From: Candidatus Omnitrophota bacterium
Lineage (GTDB): Bacteria > Omnitrophota > Omnitrophia > Omnitrophales > JACROU01
Direction of reading: 5' to 3'
DNA length: 5,358 nt
Assembly: GCA_016206875.1 (NCBI GenBank)
Contig: JACQQR010000130.1
Location: 1-5,358, forward strand
Part shown: piece after piece, positions 5,312 to 5,358 of the stretch
How the letters are laid out: the number at the start of each line of letters is the position of its first letter
How positions within the stretch are numbered: the first letter of the stretch is position 1
Translations under genes and position numbers: made by a program
Notes under the pieces: model-generated
Database searches by the model: none
Told to the model about the DNA's origin: nothing
The model's input: the letters and a program-made list of their open reading frames with translations, nothing else

Positions 5312-5352
5312 AAAAAAAGTGACAGACACTAAAGTGACATTCACTTTTTTTT
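5312..5352. terminator. A/T-flanked hairpin, possible bidirectional terminator
   Basis: AAAAAAAGTGA (5312-5322) and TCACTTTTTTT (5341-5351) are perfect 11-nt inverted arms around an 18-nt loop, giving a T-run after the stem on either strand. Within it AAAGTG-ACATT-CACTTT (5331-5347) is a compact hairpin followed directly by T's on the plus strand. AGTG-ACAGA-CACT (5318-5330) is a second small hairpin. Alternating AGTG/CACT half-sites allow several folds. It may terminate a gene beyond the right edge or the transcript of a divergent unit. The stems are short and not GC-rich, so a dispersed intergenic repeat is also possible. Confidence 0.5.
5322..5334. repeat. 13-bp direct repeat, copy 2
   Basis: ACAGACACTAAAG matches 5250-5262 exactly. 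This copy forms the centre of the A/T-flanked hairpin at 5312-5352. Confidence 0.6.
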
Positions 5353-5358
5353 CGGAAT

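Overview
This looks like ordinary chromosomal sequence from an uncultivated or poorly studied bacterium. It carries three conserved housekeeping or metabolic genes, two bacterial-type tRNA genes with encoded CCA ends, one defence or stability-type gene pair, and several short intergenic palindromes. Base composition looks intermediate, with several TTG starts and good Shine-Dalgarno sites. Nothing fixes the phylum. A candidate-phylum, Gram-negative-type bacterium such as Omnitrophota is only a guess, from the cobalamin radical SAM/DUF4070 protein and the repeat style.

Left part, plus strand (1-1203): the end of a winged-helix protein whose start lies outside the window. It overlaps by 17 nt a gene for a minimal nucleotidyltransferase. 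The order and domain pairing match AbiEi/AbiEii-type (type IV) toxin-antitoxin or abortive-infection modules. After a 91-nt gap comes a TTG-started B12-binding radical SAM enzyme with a DUF4070-like C-terminus (1295-2932).

Right part, minus strand (5232 down to 2929), in transcription order: tRNA-Tyr(GUA), queF (preQ0 reductase of queuosine synthesis), tRNA-Gly(UCC) and pgi (glucose-6-phosphate isomerase). The radical SAM gene and pgi converge and share a 4-nt TTAA that supplies both stop codons. tRNA-Tyr(GUA) is one of the tRNAs that receive queuosine, so queF lies just downstream of a tRNA its pathway modifies.

The gaps between the minus-strand genes hold three repeat-like structures. One is a heptamer array and imperfect palindrome next to tRNA-Gly that supplies the last codons and stop of queF. 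The second is a GC-rich palindrome between queF and tRNA-Tyr. The third is an A/T-flanked hairpin at the right edge with alternating AGTG/CACT half-sites. No CRISPR array, transposase, phage gene or riboswitch could be supported. No gene-free stretch exceeds 300 bases. The least explained parts are the AbiE-like pair, the substrate of the radical SAM enzyme and the intergenic palindromes.
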